Origin: Anaerotignum lactatifermentans DSM 14214
GTDB taxonomy: Bacteria; Bacillota; Clostridia; Lachnospirales; Anaerotignaceae
Direction of reading: 5' to 3'
Assembly: GCF_900142265.1 (NCBI RefSeq)
Contig: NZ_FRAH01000030.1
Span: 1 to 38,296 of the forward strand
DNA: 38,296 nucleotides
In this document: positions 1 through 11,253 of the stretch, in pieces
Position numbering within the stretch: position 1 is the first letter of the stretch
How the letters are laid out: every line of letters begins with the position of its first letter
Translations under genes and position numbers: made by a program
The notes under the pieces: model-generated
Told to the model about the DNA's origin: nothing
Database searches by the model: none
What the model saw: the letters and a program-made list of their open reading frames with translations, nothing else

Positions 1-2
1 AT

Positions 3-182
3 CTAAAATATAAATATGGGAGAAGAAATTTCTGGGCAAGAGGATATTTTGTTGACACAGTAGGGCGAAATGAAAAGGTGATAAAAGAGTACATAAAAAA
101 TCAGTTGGAAGAAGATTATATGGTAGATCAGATTTCATTAAAAGAGTATACAGACCCGTTTACGGGTAATAGAGGAGAATAA
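3..182 (+). CDS. tnpA: IS200/IS605-family transposase TnpA, C-terminal 59 residues (5' part outside window)
   Basis: This open frame enters from the left edge and encodes the last 59 residues of a Y1 HUH transposase, which cuts and rejoins single-stranded IS DNA. The segment FWARGYFVDTVG (residues 10-21 of the visible part) is characteristic of the IS200 group. It is followed by EYIKNQ, whose Tyr and the Gln four residues later match the catalytic Tyr/Gln helix of TnpA. The HUH motif would lie upstream, outside the window. No accessory TnpB follows, which fits an IS200-type element with a single gene. Whether the full gene is intact cannot be judged. Confidence 0.88.
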   Translation, partial: LKYKYGRRNFWARGYFVDTVGRNEKVIKEYIKNQLEEDYMVDQISLKEYTDPFTGNRGE

Positions 183-194
183 GGCGAAAAAAGA

Positions 195-318
195 CAGCCA
201 CTTTTAGTGGCTGCCTGTAATCGTAATGCGATGCCAAATCTTCAATATTCCCTTTTAGGGAATCAGCACGTAATACCCCTTCTAGGGGTTGTTCAAACCA
301 CTAGTTTACTAGTGGTTT
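195..318. repeat. Tandem hairpins at IS200/IS605 right end; last one may also terminate transcription
   Basis: Four perfect short inverted repeats follow one another: 195-213 (8 bp stem, loop TTT), 247-263 (7 bp, TTT), 275-289 (6 bp, TCT) and 295-318 (10 bp stem AAACCACTAG, loop TTTA). IS200/IS605 ends carry subterminal hairpins recognised by TnpA, so at least one is likely the right-end structure. The last hairpin is followed by a T-rich run on the plus strand, and its complement is preceded by the same on the other side. It could therefore serve as a terminator between the transposase and the convergent gene ending at 345. Confidence 0.6.
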
Positions 319-344
319 TGATTTTATAGATAGGATTGTTTTGA

Positions 345-929
345 TTAAAGATAAGTGGATATGATTTCCTCGGCAATTTCTCTGCGGGAAACACAGCGAT
401 CCATTGCCTGTTTTTCAATATAGCGATGGGCATCTGCTTCTGACATTTTCAATTCGTCAATGAGTACCCATTTGGCACGGTTTACCAGACGGATTTCTTT
501 CATTTTTTCTTCCATGGAAAGGGATTTATTTTCCAATTTTCTCAGACGCTCCCGGATACCAGCCATGAAATTTAAGGTATGTGCAACCATCTGTTTGGAA
601 GCGGGTTTTGGCAATGTTAGAATGCCGTATTCCGTTACTTTATCGCAAACTTCTTCATAGACTTCGTTCCGTACTAGTAAAAGAATGACGGTGCCTTTGT
701 TTCCAGAAATCTCAATGGCAAATCTTGTGCCGAAATCATCGGGCAGGGGTGTATTGATGAACACAAAGTCAAAACTGCGTTCCAGCAAAACTCGTTTTGC
801 CAAGCTAACACTGGAAACCATCTGTACGGGAGCATATTTGGATTCAGGGAGCAGAGATTGCAGAGATGCATTGAATTTTTCTTTTGCAGATATGACCAAT
901 ACGCTGTAAACACGTTCTTTTAAACTCAA
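345..929 (-). CDS. ANTAR-domain RNA-binding regulator with degenerate receiver domain
   Basis: This 194-residue protein is a likely transcription antiterminator for nitrogen genes. Residues 1-125 look like a response-regulator receiver fold, but the phosphoacceptor Asp is not seen: the expected strand reads FVFINTPLPD with Asn59, and the N-terminal acidic pair is replaced by VISAKE. Lys108 (LPKPA) is kept. Residues about 140-192 form an ANTAR helical domain (RLVNRAKWVLIDELKMSEAD...), which binds paired RNA hairpins and prevents termination. The start is TTG at 929, with an AAGGAGG site eight bases upstream. The gene lies 30 bp after glnA on the same strand, so the two are probably co-transcribed. 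NasT/EutV-type ANTAR proteins beside glutamine synthetase are common in Clostridia. The missing Asp suggests control by partner binding or abundance rather than phosphorylation (inference). Confidence 0.85.
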   Translation of the reverse strand: MSLKERVYSVLVISAKEKFNASLQSLLPESKYAPVQMVSSVSLAKRVLLERSFDFVFINTPLPDDFGTRFAIEISGNKGTVILLLVRNEVYEEVCDKVTEYGILTLPKPASKQMVAHTLNFMAGIRERLRKLENKSLSMEEKMKEIRLVNRAKWVLIDELKMSEADAHRYIEKQAMDRCVSRREIAEEIISTYL

Positions 930-959
930 AATGCTCCCCTCCTTTCAAAAGTCCTTTTC

Positions 960-2174
960 TTATCGCTGGTTATAATATGTCTGCACGATGGTTTTTGGCA
1001 GATATTGTGATACAAAGGAACTGTTGGCTGCCAATGTTGCCGCTTCCCGTAAAGTCAGTGGCAATCTCTGCAAACCAGCCAAAATGTCTGCACTGGCTGT
1101 AAACAGATTCAGATCCGTAGGCGCAGGCAGAGGCAGTTTTTGCTGGATGCCATCCAGTCCGGCATAAATCAAAAGAGCAAATGCCAGATATGGATTGGTT
1201 GTAGGGTCTGGAGAACGCAGCTCTGCACGACGATATGCATCTACGGCAGCAGGAACACGAATAAGCTGAGAGCGGTTCTGGTTTGACCAGGAAATGTATT
1301 CAGGCGCTTTGGGACCGCCAAAACGCTCATAAGAAGCAACTGTGGGATTCAGGAAAACAGTCAACTCTGAAATATGTGCCAGAATACCAGCAATCATATG
1401 GGATAGGGGATCTTCACAGTTTCCGCCTTTGACAGAAATATTGATATGAAATCCATTCCCGGGCTGATGGCGCAATGGTTTTGGACTGAAATCCGCATAA
1501 AGTCCATTCCGTTCTGCAACTGTTTTTACAACAGCTTGAAAGGTTAGGGTATTATCAGCGGCAGTGAGAGGATCGGAATAACGGAAGTCAATTTCATTTT
1601 GTCCGGGACCTTCTTCGTGGTGGGAACTTTCAGGATAAATGCCCATCTGCTCCAGAAGCAGGCAGATTTCCCGTCGAACATTTTCGCATTTGTCTTCTGG
1701 TGCAATATCCATATATCCCGCGTTATCATATGGCGTTTTTGTGGGCTGTCCTTCCGCGTCCAATTGAAAAAGATAAAATTCCATTTCAGGACCGAAGGCA
1801 AAGGAAATGCCAGCAGATTCCGCATCAGAAATGGCTTTTTTCAACAGGCTTCTGGTATCACAGATAAAAGGACGTCCGTCCGGGTAGGAAATGCTGCAGA
1901 ACATGCGAACAACTCTGCCATGCTCTGGTCGCCAGGGAAGTACCATCAGGGTATCAGGTTCTGGATGGAGCAGCAGATCAGATTCGGCTTCATCGCCGAA
2001 GCCTGCAATGGCAGAACCGTCAATGGCAATGCCATAGGAAAAAGCCCGAGGCAGTTCATCTGGCATGATGGAGATATTTTTCTGTTTGCCAAAAACGTTG
2101 CAAAATGCCAAACGGATGAATTTGACATCTTCTTCCTGGACATACTGTAATACTTCCTGCTTGGAATATTTCAT
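960..2174 (-). CDS. glnA: Glutamine synthetase type I (short form)
   Basis: The gene encodes a 404-residue cytosolic enzyme that makes glutamine from glutamate, ammonia and ATP. Family signatures are clear: GPEMEFYLF (128-136), HHEEGPGQNEID (185-196), PGNGFHINIS (238-247, the GxGxHxxxS ATP-binding loop), NRSQLIRVP (300-308) and ELRSPDPTTNPYLA (318-331). At 404 residues it is shorter than the usual 440-470 of GS I. The longer open frame reaches 2228, but ATG at 2174 has an AGGTGG site five bases away and matches the family N-terminus. It is transcribed away from the GS III gene, from a shared 300 bp spacer, and is followed closely by the ANTAR regulator. The chromosome therefore carries two unrelated types of glutamine synthetase side by side. 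Confidence 0.93.
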   Translation of the reverse strand: MKYSKQEVLQYVQEEDVKFIRLAFCNVFGKQKNISIMPDELPRAFSYGIAIDGSAIAGFGDEAESDLLLHPEPDTLMVLPWRPEHGRVVRMFCSISYPDGRPFICDTRSLLKKAISDAESAGISFAFGPEMEFYLFQLDAEGQPTKTPYDNAGYMDIAPEDKCENVRREICLLLEQMGIYPESSHHEEGPGQNEIDFRYSDPLTAADNTLTFQAVVKTVAERNGLYADFSPKPLRHQPGNGFHINISVKGGNCEDPLSHMIAGILAHISELTVFLNPTVASYERFGGPKAPEYISWSNQNRSQLIRVPAAVDAYRRAELRSPDPTTNPYLAFALLIYAGLDGIQQKLPLPAPTDLNLFTASADILAGLQRLPLTLREAATLAANSSFVSQYLPKTIVQTYYNQR

Positions 2175-2376
2175 GAATTCCACCTGCTTTCCTCTCATTT
2201 TCAACATTTTTTTCGAACTTTGCAACATTTATAAAAAGTAATATAACACAGTTCCCACAGATTTTCCATAAAAAATTGTATAAAGAAAAATATGTACGCA
2301 TAACATGGTCAAATTTGAATTTTTGTAATTTTATGGAAAACATAATAATTTTTTGAAAAAATTTATAAAAGACCCA

Positions 2377-2405
2377 TTGACAAAAATGAATTATGGGTGT
2401 ATAAA
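2377..2405 (+). promoter_or_regulatory. Sigma-A promoter of glnN
   Basis: A consensus TTGACA (2377-2382) is followed, after 17 bases, by TATAAA (2400-2405). Transcription should begin near 2412, almost directly at the terminator-like hairpin that starts at 2414. Confidence 0.8.
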
Positions 2406-2413
2406 ATATGAGT

Positions 2414-2470
2414 CAAAGGCAAAGGCGTCTTTGAGGTCATACCCTCAGAGTCCCCTTTGCCTTTTTTATT
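2414..2470 (+). terminator. Leader terminator/antiterminator before glnN, probable ANTAR target
   Basis: The leader RNA can form a long stem, AAAGGCAAAGG (2415-2425) with CCTTTGCCTTT (2454-2464). It encloses an inner 8 bp stem (CTTTGAGG/CCTCAGAG, 2429-2450) with a six-base loop TCATAC, and a T-rich tail (to about 2470) follows. This is an intrinsic terminator lying only a few bases after the predicted start of transcription. A competing small hairpin, CAAAG/CTTTG (2414-2433), uses the same 5' arm and would break the terminator. Because an ANTAR regulator is encoded next door, regulated antitermination of glnN is likely. The loop lacks the A1/G4 hexaloop pattern described for EutV-type targets, so the binding site itself is not proven. 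Confidence 0.7.
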
Positions 2471-2492
2471 TTACAAAAGAGGGGGTTTTTCT

Positions 2493-4589
2493 ATGAAACA
2501 TGTATCGGATTATTTTGGTTCCCTGGTCTTTGACGACAGGGTAATGAAAGCACGATTATCAAGTGAAGTATATCAGTCCCTGAAAAAAACAATTGATGAG
2601 GGAGCGAAGTTGGATCTTTCCGTTGCCAATGCTGTGGCAACAGCCATGAAGGATTGGGCAATTGCAAATGGTGCAACCCATTACACTCATTGGTTCCAGC
2701 CACTGACTGGCATTACAGCGGAAAAACATGACAGCTTCATTACACCAGCGCCTGATGGCAGAGTGATTATGGAATTTTCTGGTTCCGAACTGATCAAAGG
2801 TGAACCGGACGCATCGTCTTTTCCTTCAGGAGGTCTGCGTGCTACATTTGAAGCAAGAGGATATACCGCATGGGATCCTACATCTTATGCCTTCATCAAA
2901 GGAAAAACCCTGTGCATTCCCACTGCCTTCTGTTCTTATGCAGGGGAAGCACTGGATAAGAAAACACCACTGCTCAGATCTATGGAAGCATTGAACCGTC
3001 AGGCGCTGCGTATCCTGCGTCTGTTTGGCAATGACCATGTAAAATGTGTCCGTACTTCTGTAGGACCGGAGCAGGAGTATTTCCTGGTAGACAGAGAAAT
3101 GTATGAAAAACGCCGTGACCTGATTTTTACTGGACGGACTTTGTTTGGTGCAAAGCCGCCAAAAGGTCAGGAACTGGACGATCACTACTTTGGTGCCATT
3201 AAACCCACAGTAGCCGCTTTTATGGAAGATCTGAATGAAGAATTGTGGAAGCTTGGCATACTGGCAAAGACGGAACACAATGAAGTTGCTCCGGCACAGC
3301 ATGAATTGGCACCTATCTATACAACAACTAATATTGCAACAGACCACAACCAGCTGACAATGGAAATTATGCAGAAAGTTGCGGCAAGACATGGTTTGGT
3401 TTGTCTGCTTCATGAAAAACCCTTTGCTGGTGTCAACGGCAGCGGCAAGCATAATAACTGGTCTATTTCCACGGATGAAGGCGTAAACCTGCTTTCTCCC
3501 GGTGAAACACCGCATGATAACGCACAGTTCCTGCTGTTCTTGTGTGCGGTCATCAAAGCGGTGGATGATTATCAGGATTTGCTGCGTATTTCCGTTGCAA
3601 CAGCCGGAAATGACCTGCGGCTGGGTGCACAGGAAGCACCTCCAGCAATCGTTTCCATTTTCCTTGGCGATGAACTGAATGCAGTTTTGGAATCTCTGGA
3701 AAATGATACACCTTACTGCGGTGTGAAAAAGACAAAAATGAAATTGGGTGTTGACGTACTGCCCAAATTTACAAAAGATAACACAGACCGTAACCGTACA
3801 TCACCCTTTGCGTTTACAGGCAATAAATTTGAATTCCGTATGGTTGGGTCTGCGGACAGCATTGCCTGCGCAAATATCATGCTGAACAGTGCTGTAGCAG
3901 AAAGCCTACGGGTTTATGCCGACTATTTGGAACAGGCACCTGACTTCCAGTCAGCCCTGCAGGAAATGCTGAAAAATACAATTAAAGAACATAAACGTAT
4001 CATTTTTAACGGCAACGGCTACGATGATGCATGGATTCAGGAAGCAACGCTGAAAAGAGGTCTGAGCAATTATCCTTCTACACCTGACTGCGTACCTCAT
4101 ATTCTGGATCGGAAAAATGTGGAACTGCTGACAGGGCAGAAGATTTACACAGAACCGGAACTGCGTGCGCGTTATGAAATTGTACTGGAAAACTACTGTA
4201 AGTCCATTGTCATCGAAGCAAATACCATGGTGGATATGGCGGAAAAAGAAATTCTGCCGGCAATCACTGCATATGCAATGGAACTTGCTAAAACAGCAGC
4301 CGCGAAAAAAGTTTTGAACGAACAGATTACCTGTGCTTTTGAATGCGAGAGGGTGAAAACCCTGTCTGCTTTGACAGATGAAATTGCACTGAAAATACAG
4401 GAACTGAAAAAATCTCTGATTTCCTTGAAATCAACAGAAACAGTTTGCGAAGAATCCGCTTTTATTCGGGATCAGGTATTGGTAAAAATGCGGGAACTGC
4501 GTGTGCCTTGTGACGAAGCAGAAACCATCACTGCAAGAAAATATTGGCCATTCCCTACATATGGAGAATTGCTGTTTGGCGTAAAATAA
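2493..4589 (+). CDS. glnN: Glutamine synthetase type III
   Basis: The gene encodes a 698-residue GS III enzyme making glutamine from glutamate, ammonia and ATP; the family is normally about 700 residues and forms dodecamers. Signatures seen are [18 protein letters not shown] (113-130), [10 protein letters not shown] (191-200), a [14 protein letters not shown] segment in the catalytic core and [16 protein letters not shown] (308-323). The start is ATG at 2493 after AGAGGGGG; an upstream in-frame start at 2457 falls inside the leader hairpin and is unlikely. Expression should depend on the leader terminator just upstream. The gene opens a series of plus-strand genes whose enzymes consume glutamine or belong to nucleotide synthesis. 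Confidence 0.96.
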   Translation: MKHVSDYFGSLVFDDRVMKARLSSEVYQSLKKTIDEGAKLDLSVANAVATAMKDWAIANGATHYTHWFQPLTGITAEKHDSFITPAPDGRVIMEFSGSELIKGEPDASSFPSGGLRATFEARGYTAWDPTSYAFIKGKTLCIPTAFCSYAGEALDKKTPLLRSMEALNRQALRILRLFGNDHVKCVRTSVGPEQEYFLVDREMYEKRRDLIFTGRTLFGAKPPKGQELDDHYFGAIKPTVAAFMEDLNEELWKLGILAKTEHNEVAPAQHELAPIYTTTNIATDHNQLTMEIMQKVAARHGLVCLLHEKPFAGVNGSGKHNNWSISTDEGVNLLSPGETPHDNAQFLLFLCAVIKAVDDYQDLLRISVATAGNDLRLGAQEAPPAIVSIFLGDELNAVLESLENDTPYCGVKKTKMKLGVDVLPKFTKDNTDRNRTSPFAFTGNKFEFRMVGSADSIACANIMLNSAVAESLRVYADYLEQAPDFQSALQEMLKNTIKEHKRIIFNGNGYDDAWIQEATLKRGLSNYPSTPDCVPHILDRKNVELLTGQKIYTEPELRARYEIVLENYCKSIVIEANTMVDMAEKEILPAITAYAMELAKTAAAKKVLNEQITCAFECERVKTLSALTDEIALKIQELKKSLISLKSTETVCEESAFIRDQVLVKMRELRVPCDEAETITARKYWPFPTYGELLFGVK

Positions 4590-4611
4590 AAAACAAAAGA
4601 GGAAAGAGAAG

Positions 4612-4645
4612 CAGAAGACGAAACCGGTTCTGGTTTCGTTTTCTG
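4612..4645 (+). other. Strong intercistronic hairpin without U-tract (glnN-asnB)
   Basis: CAGAAGACGAAACC (4612-4625) pairs with GGTTTCGTTTTCTG (4632-4645) over 14 bp with one G-U pair and a six-base loop. The stem is followed by TGGATAAAA rather than a T-run, so complete termination is unlikely. A role in mRNA processing, 3'-end protection of glnN or partial polarity fits better. It ends about 10 bases before the asnB ribosome-binding site. Confidence 0.6.
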
Positions 4646-4669
4646 TGGATAAAAAAGGAGGTAAGGCTG

Positions 4670-6247
4670 ATGTGCTCAATTATGGGATATTGCGGCAGCA
4701 GTGTGGATTTGGCATTATTTCAGGAAGGATTTGACCGTACCATCTCTCGTGGTCCTGATGACAGCCGCATTGTAGATACAGGAAATGGATATTTAGGATT
4801 TCACAGATTGGCAATCATGGGTTTGACCCCATCTGGCATGCAGCCTTTTGCATTGGATGGCAGTTATGTTGTCTGCAATGGGGAAATTTATGGTTTCGAA
4901 AAAATCAAAAAGGTGTTGGCAGAAAAATACACTTTCCAGAGTGAATCAGACTGTGAAGTGCTGCTGCCCATGTATCGGGAATTTGGCACAGATATGTTTG
5001 CTATGCTGGATGCAGAATTTGCTTTGATTCTCTATGATGCAGAAGCAAAATCTTTTATTGCTGCCAGAGATCCTATTGGGATACGTCCTTTATATTATGG
5101 TTATGATAAAAACGGTGTCATTGTGTTTGCCAGTGAACCAAAGAATCTGGTGGGCTTGACAGAACGTATCATGCCATTTCCACCGGGGCATTATTATAAG
5201 GATGGTAAATTCATTTGCTATTGCGATATTGCGAAAGTAGATAAAGTTTGTCATGACGATTTGGAAACTGTTTGCAAAAACATCCATGATAAGTTGGTTG
5301 CAGGGGTGGAAAAAAGATTGGTAGCAGATGCAAAAGTAGGATTTTTGCTTTCTGGCGGTCTGGATTCCTCTTTGGTATGCGCCATTGCAGCCAAAAAATC
5401 AAAAACGCCTATTCGTACATTTGCCATCGGCATGAGCGAGGATGCCATTGATTTGAAATATGCAAAACAGGTTGCTGACTACATCGGAAGCGACCATACA
5501 GAATTCTATATGACAAAAGAACAGGTTCTGGATTCTCTGGAAACAGTCATTCAGGCATTGGGTACCTTTGATATTACCACCATTCGTGCCAGCATGGGCA
5601 TGTACCTGATTTGCAAAGCCATCCATGAAAATACAGATATTCGCGTATTGCTGACTGGTGAGATTTCCGATGAACTCTTTGGATATAAATATACAGACTA
5701 TGCACCCGATGCGGATGCGTTCCAGAAAGAAGCCCAGAAACGTTTGCATGAACTGCATATGTACGATGTTCTGCGGGCAGACCGCTGTATTTCCGTACAT
5801 TCTCTGGAAGCCCGTGTGCCTTTCGGTGATCTGGATTTCGTAAAGTATGTCATGTCCGTTGACCCGGAAAAGAAAATCAATACTTATGGCAAAGGAAAAT
5901 ACCTTCTGCGTCATGCTTTTGAAGGTGATTATCTGCCTCATGAAATTTTGTGGAGAGAAAAAGCAGCGTTTTCTGATGCGGTTGGTCACTCCATGGTGGA
6001 TTATTTGAAAGCTTACGCAGAAGAAAAATATACAGAAGAAGAATTTCAGGAAAAAGCCCGCAAATATACTCATGCGGCGCCATTTACAAAAGAATCCCTG
6101 CTGTATCGGGAAATTTTTGAAAAATATTATCCCGGACAGGGAGAAATGATCGTTGATTTTTGGATGCCAAACCGCGACTGGGAAGGCTGTCAGGTAGATG
6201 ACCCTTCTGCGCGTGTACTGGCAAACTATGGAGATAGCGGTAAATAA
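4670..6247 (+). CDS. asnB: Asparagine synthetase B (glutamine-hydrolysing)
   Basis: The 525-residue enzyme converts aspartate, glutamine and ATP to asparagine. The protein begins MCSIMGYCG, so Cys2 becomes the N-terminal nucleophile of the class II glutaminase domain after Met removal; the RGPDDSR segment follows. The synthetase half carries the PP-loop SGGLDSS (228-234), the GEISDELFGY segment and the SVHSLEARVPFGD segment typical of AsnB. The open frame extends upstream to 4544, but ATG at 4670 is correct because the catalytic Cys must be second and AAGGAGGT lies seven bases before it. It sits 80 bp after glnN and 18 bp before purC, so glutamine made by GS III is used directly by the next gene product. 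Confidence 0.95.
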   Translation: MCSIMGYCGSSVDLALFQEGFDRTISRGPDDSRIVDTGNGYLGFHRLAIMGLTPSGMQPFALDGSYVVCNGEIYGFEKIKKVLAEKYTFQSESDCEVLLPMYREFGTDMFAMLDAEFALILYDAEAKSFIAARDPIGIRPLYYGYDKNGVIVFASEPKNLVGLTERIMPFPPGHYYKDGKFICYCDIAKVDKVCHDDLETVCKNIHDKLVAGVEKRLVADAKVGFLLSGGLDSSLVCAIAAKKSKTPIRTFAIGMSEDAIDLKYAKQVADYIGSDHTEFYMTKEQVLDSLETVIQALGTFDITTIRASMGMYLICKAIHENTDIRVLLTGEISDELFGYKYTDYAPDADAFQKEAQKRLHELHMYDVLRADRCISVHSLEARVPFGDLDFVKYVMSVDPEKKINTYGKGKYLLRHAFEGDYLPHEILWREKAAFSDAVGHSMVDYLKAYAEEKYTEEEFQEKARKYTHAAPFTKESLLYREIFEKYYPGQGEMIVDFWMPNRDWEGCQVDDPSARVLANYGDSGK

Positions 6248-6265
6248 GAATTGGAGGAACAAAAA

Positions 6266-6985
6266 ATGGAAAAGAAAGATCTGCTGTATGAAGGAAAAGC
6301 AAAAAAAGTATATCGGACTGATGATCCAGAAGTGTTATACATTGCTTATAAGGATGATGCCACAGCTTTCAATGGCTTGAAAAAAGGTACCATTTCCGGC
6401 AAGGGCATCATCAACAATCAGATGAGCAACCGTTTGATGCAGTATCTGGAAAGCAAAGGCATTCCGACACATCTCATTGAAGAATGCAATGAACGGGACA
6501 CTCTGGTAAAACGTGTGGATATTGTTCCCCTGGAAGTCATTATCCGAAATATTGCAGCAGGTTCTTTCTCCAAGAGATATGGTGTGGAAGAAGGCACCGT
6601 ATTTGCGGAACCTACCATTGAAATTTCTTATAAAAATGACGCTCTGGGAGATCCCCTTCTGAACGCATATCATGCGGTAGCTATGGGACTTGCCACATGG
6701 GATGAAATCGAAACCATCAAGTCTTATGCTTTTGCCGTTAATAAACATCTGTCTGCTTTTTGGAAAACCTGCGGCGTGACACTGGTGGATTTCAAACTGG
6801 AATTTGGGAAGCTTTCTGATGGCAGTATTGTACTGGCGGATGAAATCAGCCCCGATACTTGCCGTTTGTGGGATACAGAAACGAAAGAAAAACTGGATAA
6901 AGACCGTTTCCGCAGAGATTTGGGCGGCGTAGAAGACGCTTATGCAGAAGTCATGAAACGGTTGGAAGAACATTTGCAGCAATAA
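6266..6985 (+). CDS. purC: Phosphoribosylaminoimidazole-succinocarboxamide synthase (SAICAR synthetase)
   Basis: The 239-residue enzyme ligates aspartate to CAIR with ATP in purine synthesis. The N-terminus KKDLLYEGKAKKVY is the standard PurC opening. The inner segment PLEVIIRNIAAGSFSKRYG and the later DEISPDTCRLWD are the two family signatures. Its length is normal. The start at 6266 has GGAGG eight bases upstream; a TTG five codons earlier overlaps that site. The gene lies 18 bp after asnB and 19 bp before purB. Pairing of purC with purB brings together the two steps that add aspartate nitrogen and release fumarate. Confidence 0.96.
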   Translation: MEKKDLLYEGKAKKVYRTDDPEVLYIAYKDDATAFNGLKKGTISGKGIINNQMSNRLMQYLESKGIPTHLIEECNERDTLVKRVDIVPLEVIIRNIAAGSFSKRYGVEEGTVFAEPTIEISYKNDALGDPLLNAYHAVAMGLATWDEIETIKSYAFAVNKHLSAFWKTCGVTLVDFKLEFGKLSDGSIVLADEISPDTCRLWDTETKEKLDKDRFRRDLGGVEDAYAEVMKRLEEHLQQ

Positions 6986-7004
6986 GAAAGAGGAGTGCTT
7001 GATT

Positions 7005-10104
<3,100 letters not shown>

Positions 10105-10146
10105 TTTTGTTTTATGGACATGGAGTATGGGAAGAAAGGAGCATAT

Positions 10147-11253
10147 ATGATTAGAACGTATGACAGAAAATTGATTATAGAAGATGGCAGCCAGTATTAT
10201 GGTTATGGCTTTAGTGCAGATACAGACAAAGTATTTGAATTGGTGTTCCATACAGGTGTCATTGGGTATCAGGAAATTTTTTCTGACCCGTCTTATACCT
10301 ATCAGGGGGTTGTGATGACATATCCTTTGATTGGGAACTATGGTATGGCAGCGGATGATTATGAAACATTCCATCCGACCATTGGCGCTATGATTGTGCG
10401 GGAATATGAAGACCATCCCTCCAATTTCCGTGCAGAAGCAACATTGTCTGAAATGATGAAAAAGTTTGATGTGCCGGGGATTTCTGGCATTGATACCAGA
10501 AAACTGACAAGATCTATTCGAGATTTCGGCAGCAGAAAAGCATTGATTACCAGCGTAAATACACCTTTGGAAAAAGGTCTGGAAATCTTGAAAGAAACCA
10601 CCATTCCCGGAAATATGGCAGAAATCGTAAGTTGTAAGGAAAGCTGGGAATATGAAACAGAAGAACCGAAATATCATATTGTAGCTGTTGATTTCGGTAT
10701 CAAACACAGCATCTTGAAAGCATGGAAAAAGAGAGGCTGCCACGTGACTATTGTTCCTTGGAACACATCTGCTGAGGAAATTCGTAAACTCCAGCCGGAT
10801 GGTGTATTCCTTTCCAATGGACCGGGGGACCCTGCCGCAGTACAGCCTGCCATTGAAATGATTCAGCAGCTGCGAGGAAGTGTGCCCATGTTTGGCATTT
10901 GTCTGGGACACCAGCTCATTTCCCTGTCTTATGGCGCAAAAACTTATAAAATGAAATTTGGTCACCATGGCGGCAACCACCCTGTAAAGAACATTGCAAC
11001 TGGAAAAGTGGAAATTACTTCTCAGAACCATTCCTATGCAGTGGATGAAAGCAGTTTGAAAGGTACAGACTTGACCATTACCCATATGAACTTGCTGGAC
11101 AAAACCGTAGAAGGGGTTGCTTGTGAAAAAGATTCTATCTACAGCGTACAGTATCATCCGGAAAGCGCACCTGGTCCACAGGACAGCGGATATTTGTTTG
11201 ATCGTTTTATACAGATGATGAAGGAGGGAAAGGCACATGCCAAAAAGAACTGA
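10147..11253 (+). CDS. carA: Carbamoyl-phosphate synthase small (glutaminase) subunit
   Basis: The 368-residue subunit hydrolyses glutamine and passes ammonia to CarB for carbamoyl phosphate, the start of pyrimidine and arginine synthesis. The N-terminal small-subunit domain includes [15 protein letters not shown] and [10 protein letters not shown]. The class I glutaminase has FGICLGHQ with Cys252, the [10 protein letters not shown] segment and QYHPE. ATG at 10147 with an AAAGGAG site is chosen over the upstream in-frame ATG at 10114. The end overlaps carB by 17 bases, which implies translational coupling of the two subunits. Confidence 0.97.
   Translation: MIRTYDRKLIIEDGSQYYGYGFSADTDKVFELVFHTGVIGYQEIFSDPSYTYQGVVMTYPLIGNYGMAADDYETFHPTIGAMIVREYEDHPSNFRAEATLSEMMKKFDVPGISGIDTRKLTRSIRDFGSRKALITSVNTPLEKGLEILKETTIPGNMAEIVSCKESWEYETEEPKYHIVAVDFGIKHSILKAWKKRGCHVTIVPWNTSAEEIRKLQPDGVFLSNGPGDPAAVQPAIEMIQQLRGSVPMFGICLGHQLISLSYGAKTYKMKFGHHGGNHPVKNIATGKVEITSQNHSYAVDESSLKGTDLTITHMNLLDKTVEGVACEKDSIYSVQYHPESAPGPQDSGYLFDRFIQMMKEGKAHAKKN

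Larger units (their letters stand above)
1..320 (+). mobile_element. IS200/IS605-family insertion sequence, right part only
   Basis: The window opens inside an IS200/IS605-type element. What is visible is the transposase C-terminus (3-182) followed by a run of short hairpins (195-318) typical of the subterminal structured ends of this family, which moves as single-stranded DNA and has no inverted terminal repeats. The exact right boundary cannot be fixed without an empty site. About 320 is a guess, based on the last hairpin and on the neighbouring gene ending at 345. Confidence 0.75.

Noticed and set aside
1599-2150. 183-codon plus-strand open frame over glnA
   Set aside because: It is the antisense of a conserved gene with all GS I motifs, has no ribosome site and no recognisable protein features.
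2229-2376. Divergent promoter for glnA
   Set aside because: A TATATT-like -10 can be found on the minus strand, but no convincing -35 at 16-18 bases, so it is not listed as a feature.
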